From Leucobacter viscericola (GTDB lineage: Bacteria > Actinomycetota > Actinomycetes > Actinomycetales > Microbacteriaceae): 64,000 nucleotides of DNA. The notes beneath the pieces were generated by a model. It saw nothing but the letters and a program-made list of their open reading frames with translations, was not told the DNA's origin and made no database searches. The stretch covers positions 992,001 through 1,056,000 of the forward strand of contig NZ_CP049863.1 of the NCBI RefSeq assembly GCF_011299575.1, written 5' to 3'. Shown here in pieces: positions 28,193 through 36,688 of the stretch; the first letter of the stretch is position 1, and each line of letters opens with the position of its first letter. A program made the translations under genes and the position numbers.

Positions 28193-28304
28193 TGCGCAGA
28201 GGCCTGATCGACACTCACCACCGTCGATTAGCTCACAGGGGTGAATTATCCACAGATGTCCTGAGTCAGTCACGCCCAGGCTTCAAATCGGCAACGCTGG
28301 TGTC

Positions 28305-29384
28305 ATGCGACAAGCCAAACCCGTCACTCGCACCCAGGTCGCTGGTCTCGAACGCAGCCTTGTGCGCACGCAAGAATTGTTGCGGTCTGGGCTCACCGAA
28401 CGAAATATCGCACACCACGTAAAAACTGGCGAACTCATACGGTTGCGTCGCAGTTGGTACACCGGCAAAGAGGCTTGGACTTCGCCCTCAATGGCAGATC
28501 AGCATCTGCTTGCCATGATCGCAGTCCGAGGTGCTGCGGAGACCACACCAGTGTTTTCCCATCGCTCAGCCGCGACGCTGCACGGCCTGCCGGTGTGGTC
28601 ACCATGGATGGAGCGCATCTTCCATAAGCCCGCCTCAGACCCCAGAATCGTGGCGCTCACCAAATCCGCGAGGCACGGAACGGTCGGTGGTTTTTTGAGT
28701 ATCCACCGCAGTGATCTCGACCCCGAGGAGGTCGGCAGCATTGCAGGGTTCATGTGCACCTCACCAGTTCGAACAATCATCGACCTTGCGCGAACGGAGC
28801 CCTTCGGAATCGCACTCGCGTGCACCGACTCGCTACTCAACCAGCTTTTTAGTACCAACAGAGTTATTGACGAGGCAGCCTGGCACGAGTGGCGCACTCA
28901 GCTCATCGCTTATACACACGACCGCCCTCGGCAACGTGGCATGGCAATAGTGCGTAAACTCGCCATCCTCGCGAATCCGGGTGCAGAGTCACCCCTGGAA
29001 AGCGTGAGCCGACTACGCATGCACCAACTGGGAATTCGGGTTGAACTCCAGGTACCCGTCCCTTCCGAGAACGGCGGAACGCTACACGTAGATTTCAAGC
29101 TTCCTGACTTCAACGCATTCGGCGAGTGTGACGGAAAGGTGAAGTACTTCGATGCAGAGATGCTCAACGGCGAGAGTGCAGCAGAGGTAGTTCACAAAGA
29201 AAAGCTTCGACACGATTGGATTGTGGGCACCACAAACATGCGTGGAATTCATTGGGGAGCGAAGGACGTCACGACAGCAGCGGTATTTGCAAGACGGCTG
29301 CGTGCGTTCAGGATCGAAGTACCAGGCAAACCAACGAAGGAGTTTGGTAAGGAAATCGCAACCTTTCTTGGCAGACTTCCTTGA
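28305..29384 (+). CDS. AbiEi-like winged-helix protein with DUF559-like (PD-(D/E)XK) C-terminus
   Basis: Protein of 359 residues. The N-terminal 60 residues resemble the AbiEi antitoxin winged helix (ELLRSGLTERNIAHHVKTG, then LIRLRRSWYTG), followed by FSHRSAATLHGLP. The C-terminal third has the restriction-endonuclease-like pattern VDFKLPDF then ECDGKVKY, as in DUF559 proteins, with ESPLESVSR before it. Such proteins are common in Actinobacteria, and no toxin partner lies beside it. Its GC content looks lower than that of its neighbours. The gene is bracketed by two copies of the 80-bp palindrome (28113 and 29434), which suggests it arrived or moves as a cassette. No functional evidence beyond fold resemblance. 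Confidence 0.72.
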   Translation: MRQAKPVTRTQVAGLERSLVRTQELLRSGLTERNIAHHVKTGELIRLRRSWYTGKEAWTSPSMADQHLLAMIAVRGAAETTPVFSHRSAATLHGLPVWSPWMERIFHKPASDPRIVALTKSARHGTVGGFLSIHRSDLDPEEVGSIAGFMCTSPVRTIIDLARTEPFGIALACTDSLLNQLFSTNRVIDEAAWHEWRTQLIAYTHDRPRQRGMAIVRKLAILANPGAESPLESVSRLRMHQLGIRVELQVPVPSENGGTLHVDFKLPDFNAFGECDGKVKYFDAEMLNGESAAEVVHKEKLRHDWIVGTTNMRGIHWGAKDVTTAAVFARRLRAFRIEVPGKPTKEFGKEIATFLGRLP

Positions 29385-29413
29385 GAAGTGCTCCAGGGAT
29401 CGATCACTTAGGC

Positions 29414-29513
29414 ACGAGTGCGCCGCCTACCGACGAGTGCACCGCTTACCGACGAGTGCACCCTTTTCCAACGCGTTTGCAAGGGGGCCGCTCGTCGATT
29501 GCCTGGGCGCTCG
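29414..29513. repeat. 80-bp palindromic element, degenerate copy 2, with 19-bp tandem units
   Basis: The 80-bp copy spans 29434-29513, centred on ACGCGT at 29471-29476. Its right arm is close to copy 1, but the left arm has diverged. Immediately upstream is an additional 19-bp unit (29414-29432, ACGAGTGCGCCGCCTACCG) repeated with two changes at 29433-29451, so the left arm has expanded in tandem. It is between the AbiEi-like gene and the DUF1801 gene. Confidence 0.75.
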
Positions 29514-29517
29514 TGCG

Positions 29518-29946
29518 TCATGCAGGCTCGGCAGGAGCACCCGGCAGCCCGCGCAACGGCACGAGGCCCTGGTTGCGGCGGATGTCGCGGTAGTTCCACT
29601 GAAGATCGCGGGCCTTTGACAGCCAGCGAGCCAGGGCAGCAACGTCGACCTGCGCCGGGTCCGTGTACCTGGCCTGCGCGGCCTGGAAGCTCCCTTCAAC
29701 AGCGAGCCCGGGTTCGTCGAACGCCTGCCCACTCCAGAACAGCAACTGCACCGAGGCTTTCAGCCGCGAGTAGCCGACCACGGGGTTGCCGTCGAAAAAC
29801 CAGACATGGTGAGCGTGCCACACCTTGCGATCCGCATCGGCCAACTCGCGCTCGATGACGTCCAGGAGCAGGTCACAGATCACACGGGCCTCGGGGTCTA
29901 GCCCGTTTTGGTAGGCGCGAATATCCTCGGGAATTGGGGTTGTCAT
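29518..29946 (-). CDS. DUF1801 domain protein (YdhG-like)
   Basis: Protein of 142 residues with the DUF1801 pattern: LLDVIERELADADRKVWHAHHVWFFDG region split by VGYSRLKASVQLLFWSG. It folds as a small alpha/beta domain related to frataxin-like YdhG. Function is unknown. Its start overlaps the FMN reductase stop codon by 4 bp (ATGA), so both are translated together. Confidence 0.75.
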   Translation of the reverse strand: MTTPIPEDIRAYQNGLDPEARVICDLLLDVIERELADADRKVWHAHHVWFFDGNPVVGYSRLKASVQLLFWSGQAFDEPGLAVEGSFQAAQARYTDPAQVDVAALARWLSKARDLQWNYRDIRRNQGLVPLRGLPGAPAEPA

Positions 29947-30506
29947 GGCCGCTCCGTCTCTCGGGCGTTCTTCTCGACGTGGTCAAAAAACGCGGTCGCC
30001 CAGTCGCCCAGGCGTCGGTAAAGTGTTGCGTTGCCGACTGCTCCCGTTTCTGGATCAAAGTCGGCAGCATCAAATGTGTAATAGAACTCGGGCTGCCCCA
30101 GGGTGGGCATGTCGAGGTAAGCGAGCACCTCGCGCAGTTGGTGTTGGGAGAGTGCGGTGCCGAGCCTGCCGCTCGATGCGCCGATAATTCCCACGGGGAT
30201 TCCGGGAAAGGCGTTCTGGCCGCCAGGGCGAGATCCCCACTCGAGTGCGTTTTTGAGCGCCGCGGGCATCGATCGGTTGTACTCCGGCGTGGCAATGATC
30301 AGGCCATCTATATCACCGAGCCCACGCTTAAACTCAAGGGCTGAATCCGGAAACCGATCATCAAGGTCACGGTTATAAACCGGCAGTTCACCAATGGGCA
30401 GCTCGACAAGTTCGGCCCGCTCACCGATCACTTCTCGCAGCCCGTAGAACAAACGCCGGTTGATCGATTTCTCCGACAAACTGCCAATTATGAAGCCGAT
30501 ACGCAT
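29943..30506 (-). CDS. NADPH-dependent FMN reductase family protein
   Basis: Flavodoxin-like reductase of 187 residues. It begins RIGFIIGSLSEKSINRRL, matches the FMN phosphate-binding GS-rich loop, and has TPEYNRSMPAALKNALEW, the family signature. It would reduce FMN, quinones or azo/chromate compounds. It is downstream of the helicase, separated by a rho-independent terminator, and upstream of the DUF1801 gene with which it overlaps. Confidence 0.85.
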   Translation of the reverse strand: MRIGFIIGSLSEKSINRRLFYGLREVIGERAELVELPIGELPVYNRDLDDRFPDSALEFKRGLGDIDGLIIATPEYNRSMPAALKNALEWGSRPGGQNAFPGIPVGIIGASSGRLGTALSQHQLREVLAYLDMPTLGQPEFYYTFDAADFDPETGAVGNATLYRRLGDWATAFFDHVEKNARETERP

Positions 30507-30545
30507 GTGCGCCCTCTTTCATTTCAAGGGCGTCACCAGATAAAA

Positions 30546-30609
30546 GAACCGCCCCGCACCCCAAGCCTCGCGAACACGAAGCAAAATGTCTAGGGGTGCG
30601 GAGCGGTTC
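30546..30609 (-). terminator. Rho-independent terminator after the helicase gene
   Basis: The 17-bp arms 30546-30562 and 30593-30609 pair with one mismatch. Read leftwards, the stem is followed by TTTTATCT. It should end helicase transcription before the FMN reductase gene. Confidence 0.8.
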
Positions 30610-30628
30610 AACGCCTCAGCGCAGAAAA

Positions 30629-32964
30629 CTACCAGCGTGGCTTACGCGGGCCGCGGTCGTTGCCGCCACCATCGCGAGGACCACGGTTGTCGCGATCACC
30701 ACGGTAGCCACCACCGCGGTTGTCGCGGTCGCCGCCACGGCCTCCGCCGTACCCGCCACGGTCGTTGCCATAGCCACCGCGGTCATTGCCATAGCCGCCG
30801 CGATCCCGGTCGCCCCCGCGGGCGCCACCGTAGCCGCCGCGGTCACCGCCACGGTTGTCGCGGTCACCACGGTACCCGCCACCACCGCCGCCACGGTTGT
30901 CACGATCGCCGCGGTAGCCGCCGCCATCGCGCGAACCACGGTCATCGCGGTAGCCACCGCCACCACGGCGGTCACCCCCGCGATCTCCGCGGGGCTCCCA
31001 GCCCTTGCCGCGAGGGCGGGGCCGTTGTCTGGCTTCAGTTCGATCAGCTTGCCGCTGATGCGAGTCTGCTCAAGAGCGGACAGCGCAGAGGGCGAGAGCG
31101 AAGTGGGCAGCTCGACGAGCGAAAAGTCATCGCGTACCTGGATGCGACCGAAGTCGTCGCGAGTCAACCCGCCCTCGTTGGCGATAGCGCCAATGATCTG
31201 GCCGGGGTTGATCTTCTGGCGGTGCCCGACCTCGATGCGGTACATACGCAGGTCACTGCGACGCTCACCGCGCGGTGCACGCTCACCACGGTCTGAGTCA
31301 CGGCCGCGGTCGCCACTTCCGTCGAGGAACTTCGCGGCCTGCGCGCGATCCCGAGCGAACTTACGGTCGTCGTTCTCGTCGAGCAGCAGCGGCGTATCAC
31401 CCTGCGAAACCACGGCGAGCGCTGCGGCCACGTCGGCCTCGGGCACGTCGTGGTTGCGCACGTAGTGAGCGATGATGTCGCGGAAACGATCGATGCGCGC
31501 GGTCTCATCGAGTGCAGCTGTGATGGCGTCGTCGAAGCGTGAAAGCCTGGTCGCGTTGACCTCTTCAACTCCGGGAAGCGCCATCTGGGTAAGGGGCTGC
31601 TTGGTGGCCTTCTCGATCGAGGTCAGCATGCGGCGCTCGCGCGGGGTCACAAAGCTGATCGCGTCGCCCGTGCGACCAGCGCGGCCGGTACGACCGATGC
31701 GGTGCACGTACGACTCGGTGTCGATCGGCAGGTCAAAATTGATGACGTGGCTGATGCGCTCGACGTCAAGGCCACGCGCGGCAACGTCGGTCGCCACGAG
31801 GATATCGAGCTTGCCGTCCTTCAACGCCTGGACTGTGCGCTCACGCTGGGCCTGCTGCACGTCACCATTAATGGCTGCGGCAGAGTAACCACGGGCGCGC
31901 AACTTCTCGGCCACCTGCTCGGTGTCGTTACGCGTGCGCGTGAAGACGATGATGCCGTCGAAGTTCTCCACCTCGAGGATGCGGGTCAGCGCGTCGACCT
32001 TCTGCGTGTACGAAACTACGATGTAGCGCTGCGTGATCGTCGCGCTGGTCTGGGTCTTGCTCTGAATCTTGATCTCATTGGGATCGTTCAGGTACTGCTG
32101 CGAGATGCGGCGAATCTGAGCCGGCATCGTCGCTGAGAACAGCGCAACCTGCTTCTCAGTGGGCGTATCCGCGAGGATCGTCTCCACGTCTTCTGCGAAG
32201 CCCATCTTCAGCATCTCATCGGCCTCGTCAAGCACAAGGTACTTGATCTGGCTGAGGTCGAGCGAGCCACGCTTCATGTGGTCCATGATGCGGCCGGGGG
32301 TGCCGACAATAATGTCGACGCCACGACGCAGTGCAGAAAGCTGCTGACCGTACGCCTGGCCACCGTAAACGGGCAGCAGGTGAACCTCGGGAAGGTGAGC
32401 CGCGTAGCTCTCGAACGCCTCACACACCTGCAACGCAAGCTCGCGGGTCGGCGCGAGCACGAGTGCCTGCGGCTTGCCCTTACCCGGCTCCAAGCGCGAC
32501 AGAATCGGCAGCGCAAATGCAGCGGTCTTACCCGTGCCGGTCTGCGCAAGGCCAACAACATCGCGCCCAGAAAGCAGGGTCGGGATCGTAGCCTCTTGAA
32601 TCGCTGAGGGGGTCTCGTAGCCGAGGCCCTTCACAGCACGCAGAATCGGCTCGCTCAGCCCCAGATCATCAAATGTGGTGCGCGTGGCCTCTGCGGGGGC
32701 CTTCTTCTTCTTTGCCGGAGCCTCAGCTACGGTTTCAGTCTCAGTCTCAGCAACGATCTCAGCTGCGGAGTCATCGTTCGCGGGCGCGCTGTTCGCAGCG
32801 GCTTCATTCTCAGCGGCAGGCTCGGCTGCAATTGCGGTTTCGCGTTCCACTGCGGCCTCGTCGGCAGCGGGTGTCTCGGTCGTCTCAGGTGTTTCAGTCG
32901 TCTCGGGCGCCTCGGTAGGCGCAGTCGCCTCAGTAGGCTCGGTGTTCTCAGAAGAGGTCATCAT
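30629..32964 (-). CDS. DEAD-box ATP-dependent RNA helicase (DeaD/CsdA type), C-terminal frameshift
   Basis: RNA helicase for cold-shock, ribosome or RNA-turnover work. After an acidic Thr/Glu/Pro/Ala-rich N-terminus (about 100 residues) come the Q motif, [20 protein letters not shown] ([13 protein letters not shown]), SAT and [10 protein letters not shown], then the DbpA-like RNA-binding domain ([17 protein letters not shown]). The frame then turns into Ala/Val/Thr low complexity at 31018-31021, a run of four G. In the frame one base away the sequence is a perfect RGG tail, rich in RGDRDNRGG and GGYGNDRGG, ending KPRW and stop at 30629. One missing base explains it; the intact protein would be 778 residues. 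Because this gene is housekeeping-like, assembly error is plausible. TAGAAT lies 3 nt before the ATG and there is no clear ribosome site. Confidence 0.88.
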
Positions 32965-33022
32965 AGTATTCTACCCCGGCCAGGCGCCAGCTCGTGCAGG
33001 CAACTACCTCACTTTGAAACCC

Positions 33023-33856
33023 TCAACGCTCGTCAGCCGCCCGCAGCGCGAGCCAGGCCTCGCGGCGCTCAGCCTGCAGCACCGGATCCGCCACCGGGGA
33101 GGCAGCGAGCAGGCGTTGACTGTACAGGTGCTGTGGATCTCGGGTTACCCGCTCGCCGTCACCAATTTCCACCAGATTTCCGCGAAACATCACGGCAACC
33201 CGGTGGCAAATGCGACGCACAACACCGAGGTCGTGGGACACGAAGAGGTACGAAACCCCGGTGTCGCGCTGCAGCTCGATGAGCAGATCGAGCACGGTCG
33301 CCTGCGTCGTCAGATCTAGGGCACTCACCGGTTCGTCGCAAATGATCAGCCGAGGCTTTCGCACGAGCGCGCGGGCGATAGCGATCCGCTGCCGCTGTCC
33401 CCCCGAAAACTCACTCGGGTAGCGGTCGGTCACGCTGCCCGGCAGATTGACCCGCTCGAGCATCTCGCCAACGGTTCTGCGGGCTTCTGCGCGACTTGTT
33501 CCCGCTGCCGACAGCGGCTCTGCCAAGATCTCGCCTATCGTCATCATCGGGTTCAGTGATCCATAAGGATCCTGGAACACCACCTGAATGTCCGCCGCAA
33601 GCTGCCGCCTGGCCCTCCCCGAAAGACGCGTAATGTCTCTTCCGTCGAAGGTGATGCTGCCACTGGCCACGGGCACGAGGCCAAGAATCGCTTTGCCGAG
33701 AGTGGATTTGCCCGATCCGGACTCCCCCACAAGGCCAACGCACTCGCCGTCGCCGACATCGAGCGATACCTCATGCAACACGCGCTTCGTGTTACGGCGA
33801 GATCCGTACTCAACCACCACATTTTCGGCCCGCAACAGGGGCTCAAAATGAGTCAT
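33023..33856 (-). CDS. dppF: Dipeptide/oligopeptide ABC transporter ATP-binding protein (DppF/OppF-like)
   Basis: ATPase of 277 residues: Walker A GESGSGKST, Q-loop in QDPYGSLNP, signature FSGGQRQR, Walker B LIICDEPVSALD and the switch His SHDLG. The C-terminus has YSQRLLAASP, typical of the Opp/Dpp oligopeptide-binding ATPase C-terminal region. It overlaps the DppCD-like fusion gene by 4 bp (ATGA). It forms the ATPase pair with the ATPase half of that fusion. The symbol is by family only; the ligand is not known. Confidence 0.87.
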   Translation of the reverse strand: MTHFEPLLRAENVVVEYGSRRNTKRVLHEVSLDVGDGECVGLVGESGSGKSTLGKAILGLVPVASGSITFDGRDITRLSGRARRQLAADIQVVFQDPYGSLNPMMTIGEILAEPLSAAGTSRAEARRTVGEMLERVNLPGSVTDRYPSEFSGGQRQRIAIARALVRKPRLIICDEPVSALDLTTQATVLDLLIELQRDTGVSYLFVSHDLGVVRRICHRVAVMFRGNLVEIGDGERVTRDPQHLYSQRLLAASPVADPVLQAERREAWLALRAADER

Positions 33857-35745
33857 GCGTTGACCTCCGTCACTGCTGAGGGATCGCTGTTCAATCGCTC
33901 TGTAAAAAGTTCATCGAGCTCACCGCGGCTCTCAACTCCGTCGAGAGACGCAGCTATGAGCTCGCGTGTGTAGGAGTTCTCTGCGTGAGCAAAGATCGGC
34001 TCGACGTCGTCAATCTCAACGATGGATCCCGAGCGCATCACCACAACGCGGTCACACAGGTCTGCAACCACCCCAAAGTTGTGCGTCACGATCACGAGCG
34101 ACATTTGGTATTCCTGCTGCAGCTCGCGGAGCAGTTCGAGCACCTCGGCCTGCACTGTGACGTCGAGCGCCGTTGTGGGTTCGTCGGCCACGAGCACCGA
34201 TGGTTTGCCCGCGATCGCTCCCGCGATCAGCACGCGCTGCGCCATACCGCCGGAAAGCTCGTGCGGGTACGACTTCATGACACGCTCGGCGTCCACGATC
34301 CCGACCCGCTCAAGCATCGCGAGCGCACGGTCTCGCGCACGGCTCTTGCTCATGCCGTGCACCGCCCGCAGCGGTTCGATCAGCTGAAACCCGATCGTGT
34401 ACGAGGGGTCGAGGTTTGTCATCGGCTCCTGGGGAATGTAGCCGATCTCGTGACCAAGCAGTTGCGCGCGGTCGGCGCGCGACAGGGTCGTGACGTCTTC
34501 GCCGCCGATCCAAATTGCGTCCGCGGTGTAGTAGCCCGACTTGGGCAGCAGATCGAGCATCGAGAACACCGTCTGTGATTTACCAGAACCTGATTCCCCC
34601 ACAATGCCGAGCACCTCACCAGGGGCAACGTCGAGTGTGATGCCGTGCACCACCTCGACCTCACCGCTCGGGGTCTCGTACTTCACACGCAGGTTTTCGA
34701 GTCGCACGGCCGAGTCGACCGCTGCGATAGACGTAGATCCTGTTGTGGTGTCCTCGCGAGAAACCGATCGCTTCGCGGCGTTCTGCGCCGCAACCCTGCG
34801 GCGCTCACGGCGTGAGAGTGTCATCGTTTTTACGCTGATCACGTCTGCGAGCGCGGATCCCAGCACCGCGAGCGCTGCGATCGTCACACCGAGTGCAACC
34901 GAGGGCCAGAGCAACAGCAGCGGATCCGTGCGCATGACCCGGAAGCCCTCGTTCATAGCGGCACCCCAGCCGGGAGTCGTGCCGCCCCCGATCCCCAGGA
35001 ATTGCAGTCCGGCCTGCATACCCATCGCCATACCGGCGGTGAGCGCCGTCTGAATCACTATCGGCGAAATCACCGCGCGAACAACGTGGCGCGACATAAT
35101 GCGCGTGTTGGAGAGGCCCGCGACTCGAGCCGCGTCGATGTACGCCTCGTGGCGCACCGACAGCACGGTCGATCGGGTCAGGCGGAAGTATCCGGGTGCC
35201 ATAAACACACCGACCGTAATCATGAGCAGCGTGAAATCGTTGCGCGTGCTCGCGGCAACGATGAGCAGAATGATCATGCCCGGGACCGCCTGGAGCGCGT
35301 CGCTGATCCAGGTCCCGATTCGGTCGACTGTGCCACCAAAGTAACCAGCTGCGAGGCCGGAGGGCACACCCAGCACAACCGCCGTGGCGATTGCGACAAT
35401 CGCACCCCACAGCGTGGCTTGGGCACCCCAGATGAGTCGGCTGAGCACATCCCGCCCAGCGGTGTCGCCGCCGAGCAGGTGTTCGGGGCTCGGCAGGGCT
35501 CTCGTCAACGAGAGGTCGACGGCGTTTGGGTCGTAGGGTGAAATCCAGGGCGCAAACACGGCAACGAGCACAATAAGCAGCAACACCGCGCTGGATATTG
35601 CCCCGGCGGGCCGCCTCAAGAAGCGCCTCAGGGTTAATTGGCGAGCGCCCCCGCGAGCGTCAACGGTGGTCACGGCCGTGGCGGTCGCAGCGTCAACTGC
35701 CTCAGTCGCCGGACCCGTGACTGAGTTTGGCAGCGGAGCGGTCAT
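33853..35745 (-). CDS. Dipeptide-type ABC transporter permease-ATPase fusion (DppC-DppD)
   Basis: A 630-residue fusion of DppC and DppD, known in actinobacterial peptide importers. Residues 1 to about 300 form the permease: a first membrane helix (AISSAVLLLIVLVAVFAPW), the HLLGGDTAGRDVLSRL segment typical of DppC, and the EAYIDAARVAGLS coupling loop. A basic linker (RRERRRVAAQNAAKR) joins it to the ATPase with GESGSGKS, LSGGMAQR and VADEPTTALD. I chose the ATG at 35745 because it overlaps the DppB stop (ATGA) and begins the DppC N-terminus. It interacts with DppB and DppF in the same operon. Confidence 0.88.
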   Translation of the reverse strand: MTAPLPNSVTGPATEAVDAATATAVTTVDARGGARQLTLRRFLRRPAGAISSAVLLLIVLVAVFAPWISPYDPNAVDLSLTRALPSPEHLLGGDTAGRDVLSRLIWGAQATLWGAIVAIATAVVLGVPSGLAAGYFGGTVDRIGTWISDALQAVPGMIILLIVAASTRNDFTLLMITVGVFMAPGYFRLTRSTVLSVRHEAYIDAARVAGLSNTRIMSRHVVRAVISPIVIQTALTAGMAMGMQAGLQFLGIGGGTTPGWGAAMNEGFRVMRTDPLLLLWPSVALGVTIAALAVLGSALADVISVKTMTLSRRERRRVAAQNAAKRSVSREDTTTGSTSIAAVDSAVRLENLRVKYETPSGEVEVVHGITLDVAPGEVLGIVGESGSGKSQTVFSMLDLLPKSGYYTADAIWIGGEDVTTLSRADRAQLLGHEIGYIPQEPMTNLDPSYTIGFQLIEPLRAVHGMSKSRARDRALAMLERVGIVDAERVMKSYPHELSGGMAQRVLIAGAIAGKPSVLVADEPTTALDVTVQAEVLELLRELQQEYQMSLVIVTHNFGVVADLCDRVVVMRSGSIVEIDDVEPIFAHAENSYTRELIAASLDGVESRGELDELFTERLNSDPSAVTEVNA

Positions 35746-36683
35746 TTCACACGCACCTTCGGGTTGATCCAGCCGAGCAGAATATCGAGCAGGAAGTTCA
35801 CGATCACAACAAACACCACGGTGATGACAGTGATGCCGAGCAGCATAGGAATGTCGCCGTTCTGAGAGGATCCCTGGGTAAGCGCACCGATGCCGGGGAG
35901 GGCAAATATCTGCTCGACGACGATGGCTCCCGAGAGCAGCCCAACAAACATCAGTGCCAGCACGGTGAGCGAGGCAGGTGCCGCGTTGCGCAGCAGATGA
36001 ACGGTGATCCGCCACTGCGGCAGTCCCCTGCTGCGCAGCGTTCGCACGTAATCTTGGCGATCCGCCTGAATGATCGCGTTGCGCAGCTGTTCGGCGATCA
36101 TAACGACCGCCCCGACCGCCAGCGCTATGGCTGGCAGGGTTATTGACTGCACCCAGCCGCCAAACGATTGCTCCGGGGTTGTGTAGCCAACCGCGGGAAA
36201 CCACTTCAGCTGCACCGCAAACAGCATCACGAGCACCAGCGCAACCCAGAACCCGGGAAGCGCAAACAGCACCACAGCGCCGGCCTTCACGACTCGATCG
36301 ATCCACGTGTTTGGTCGCAGCCCCGCCACCACTCCCAGCACCCCGCCGAGCACCGCCGAGATCAAGATCCCGACGGTGACGACGGAAAGGGTGACTGGAA
36401 GCTTCGTGGCGATCTGCTCAGAAACCGGCTGGAAGTTGCGCCAGGAATCGCCGAAGTTGCCCTGCACTAGCTGCGTAATCCAGTCGCCAAACTGCACGAT
36501 CACGGGTCGATCCGTACCGATCTTCTGTGCCAGCGCCGCCTGAGCCTCTGGCGTAGCGGCGCTGCCGAGCAACCCAAGTGTCGGATCGGGAATCGCTGCG
36601 TGTGCGAGGAAGAACGTGGCTGTTGCCACGGCGATCAGCAGGATCACCCCCGACAACAGGCGCTTGAGCGTGAAAGTCAGCAC
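35742..36683 (-). CDS. dppB: Dipeptide-type ABC transporter permease (DppB-like)
   Basis: Permease of 313 residues with six membrane helices. The first helix is followed by the long external loop ending in GDWITQLVQGNFGDSW, the DppB/OppB hallmark, and later DYVRTLRSRGLPQWRI is the coupling motif. The start is the GTG at 36683, six bases after the substrate-binding protein stop; it places MLTFTLKRLLSG at the N-terminus as expected, and upstream open frame overlaps the preceding gene. Its operon order is SBP, DppB, DppC-D, DppF. Confidence 0.87.
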   Translation of the reverse strand: MLTFTLKRLLSGVILLIAVATATFFLAHAAIPDPTLGLLGSAATPEAQAALAQKIGTDRPVIVQFGDWITQLVQGNFGDSWRNFQPVSEQIATKLPVTLSVVTVGILISAVLGGVLGVVAGLRPNTWIDRVVKAGAVVLFALPGFWVALVLVMLFAVQLKWFPAVGYTTPEQSFGGWVQSITLPAIALAVGAVVMIAEQLRNAIIQADRQDYVRTLRSRGLPQWRITVHLLRNAAPASLTVLALMFVGLLSGAIVVEQIFALPGIGALTQGSSQNGDIPMLLGITVITVVFVVIVNFLLDILLGWINPKVRVK

Positions 36684-36688
36684 GGCGT

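Noticed and set aside
30640..31010. GC-rich minisatellite in the helicase region
   Set aside because: Read in the right frame on the minus strand it encodes a regular RGG-type protein tail, so it is coding repeat, not non-coding satellite.
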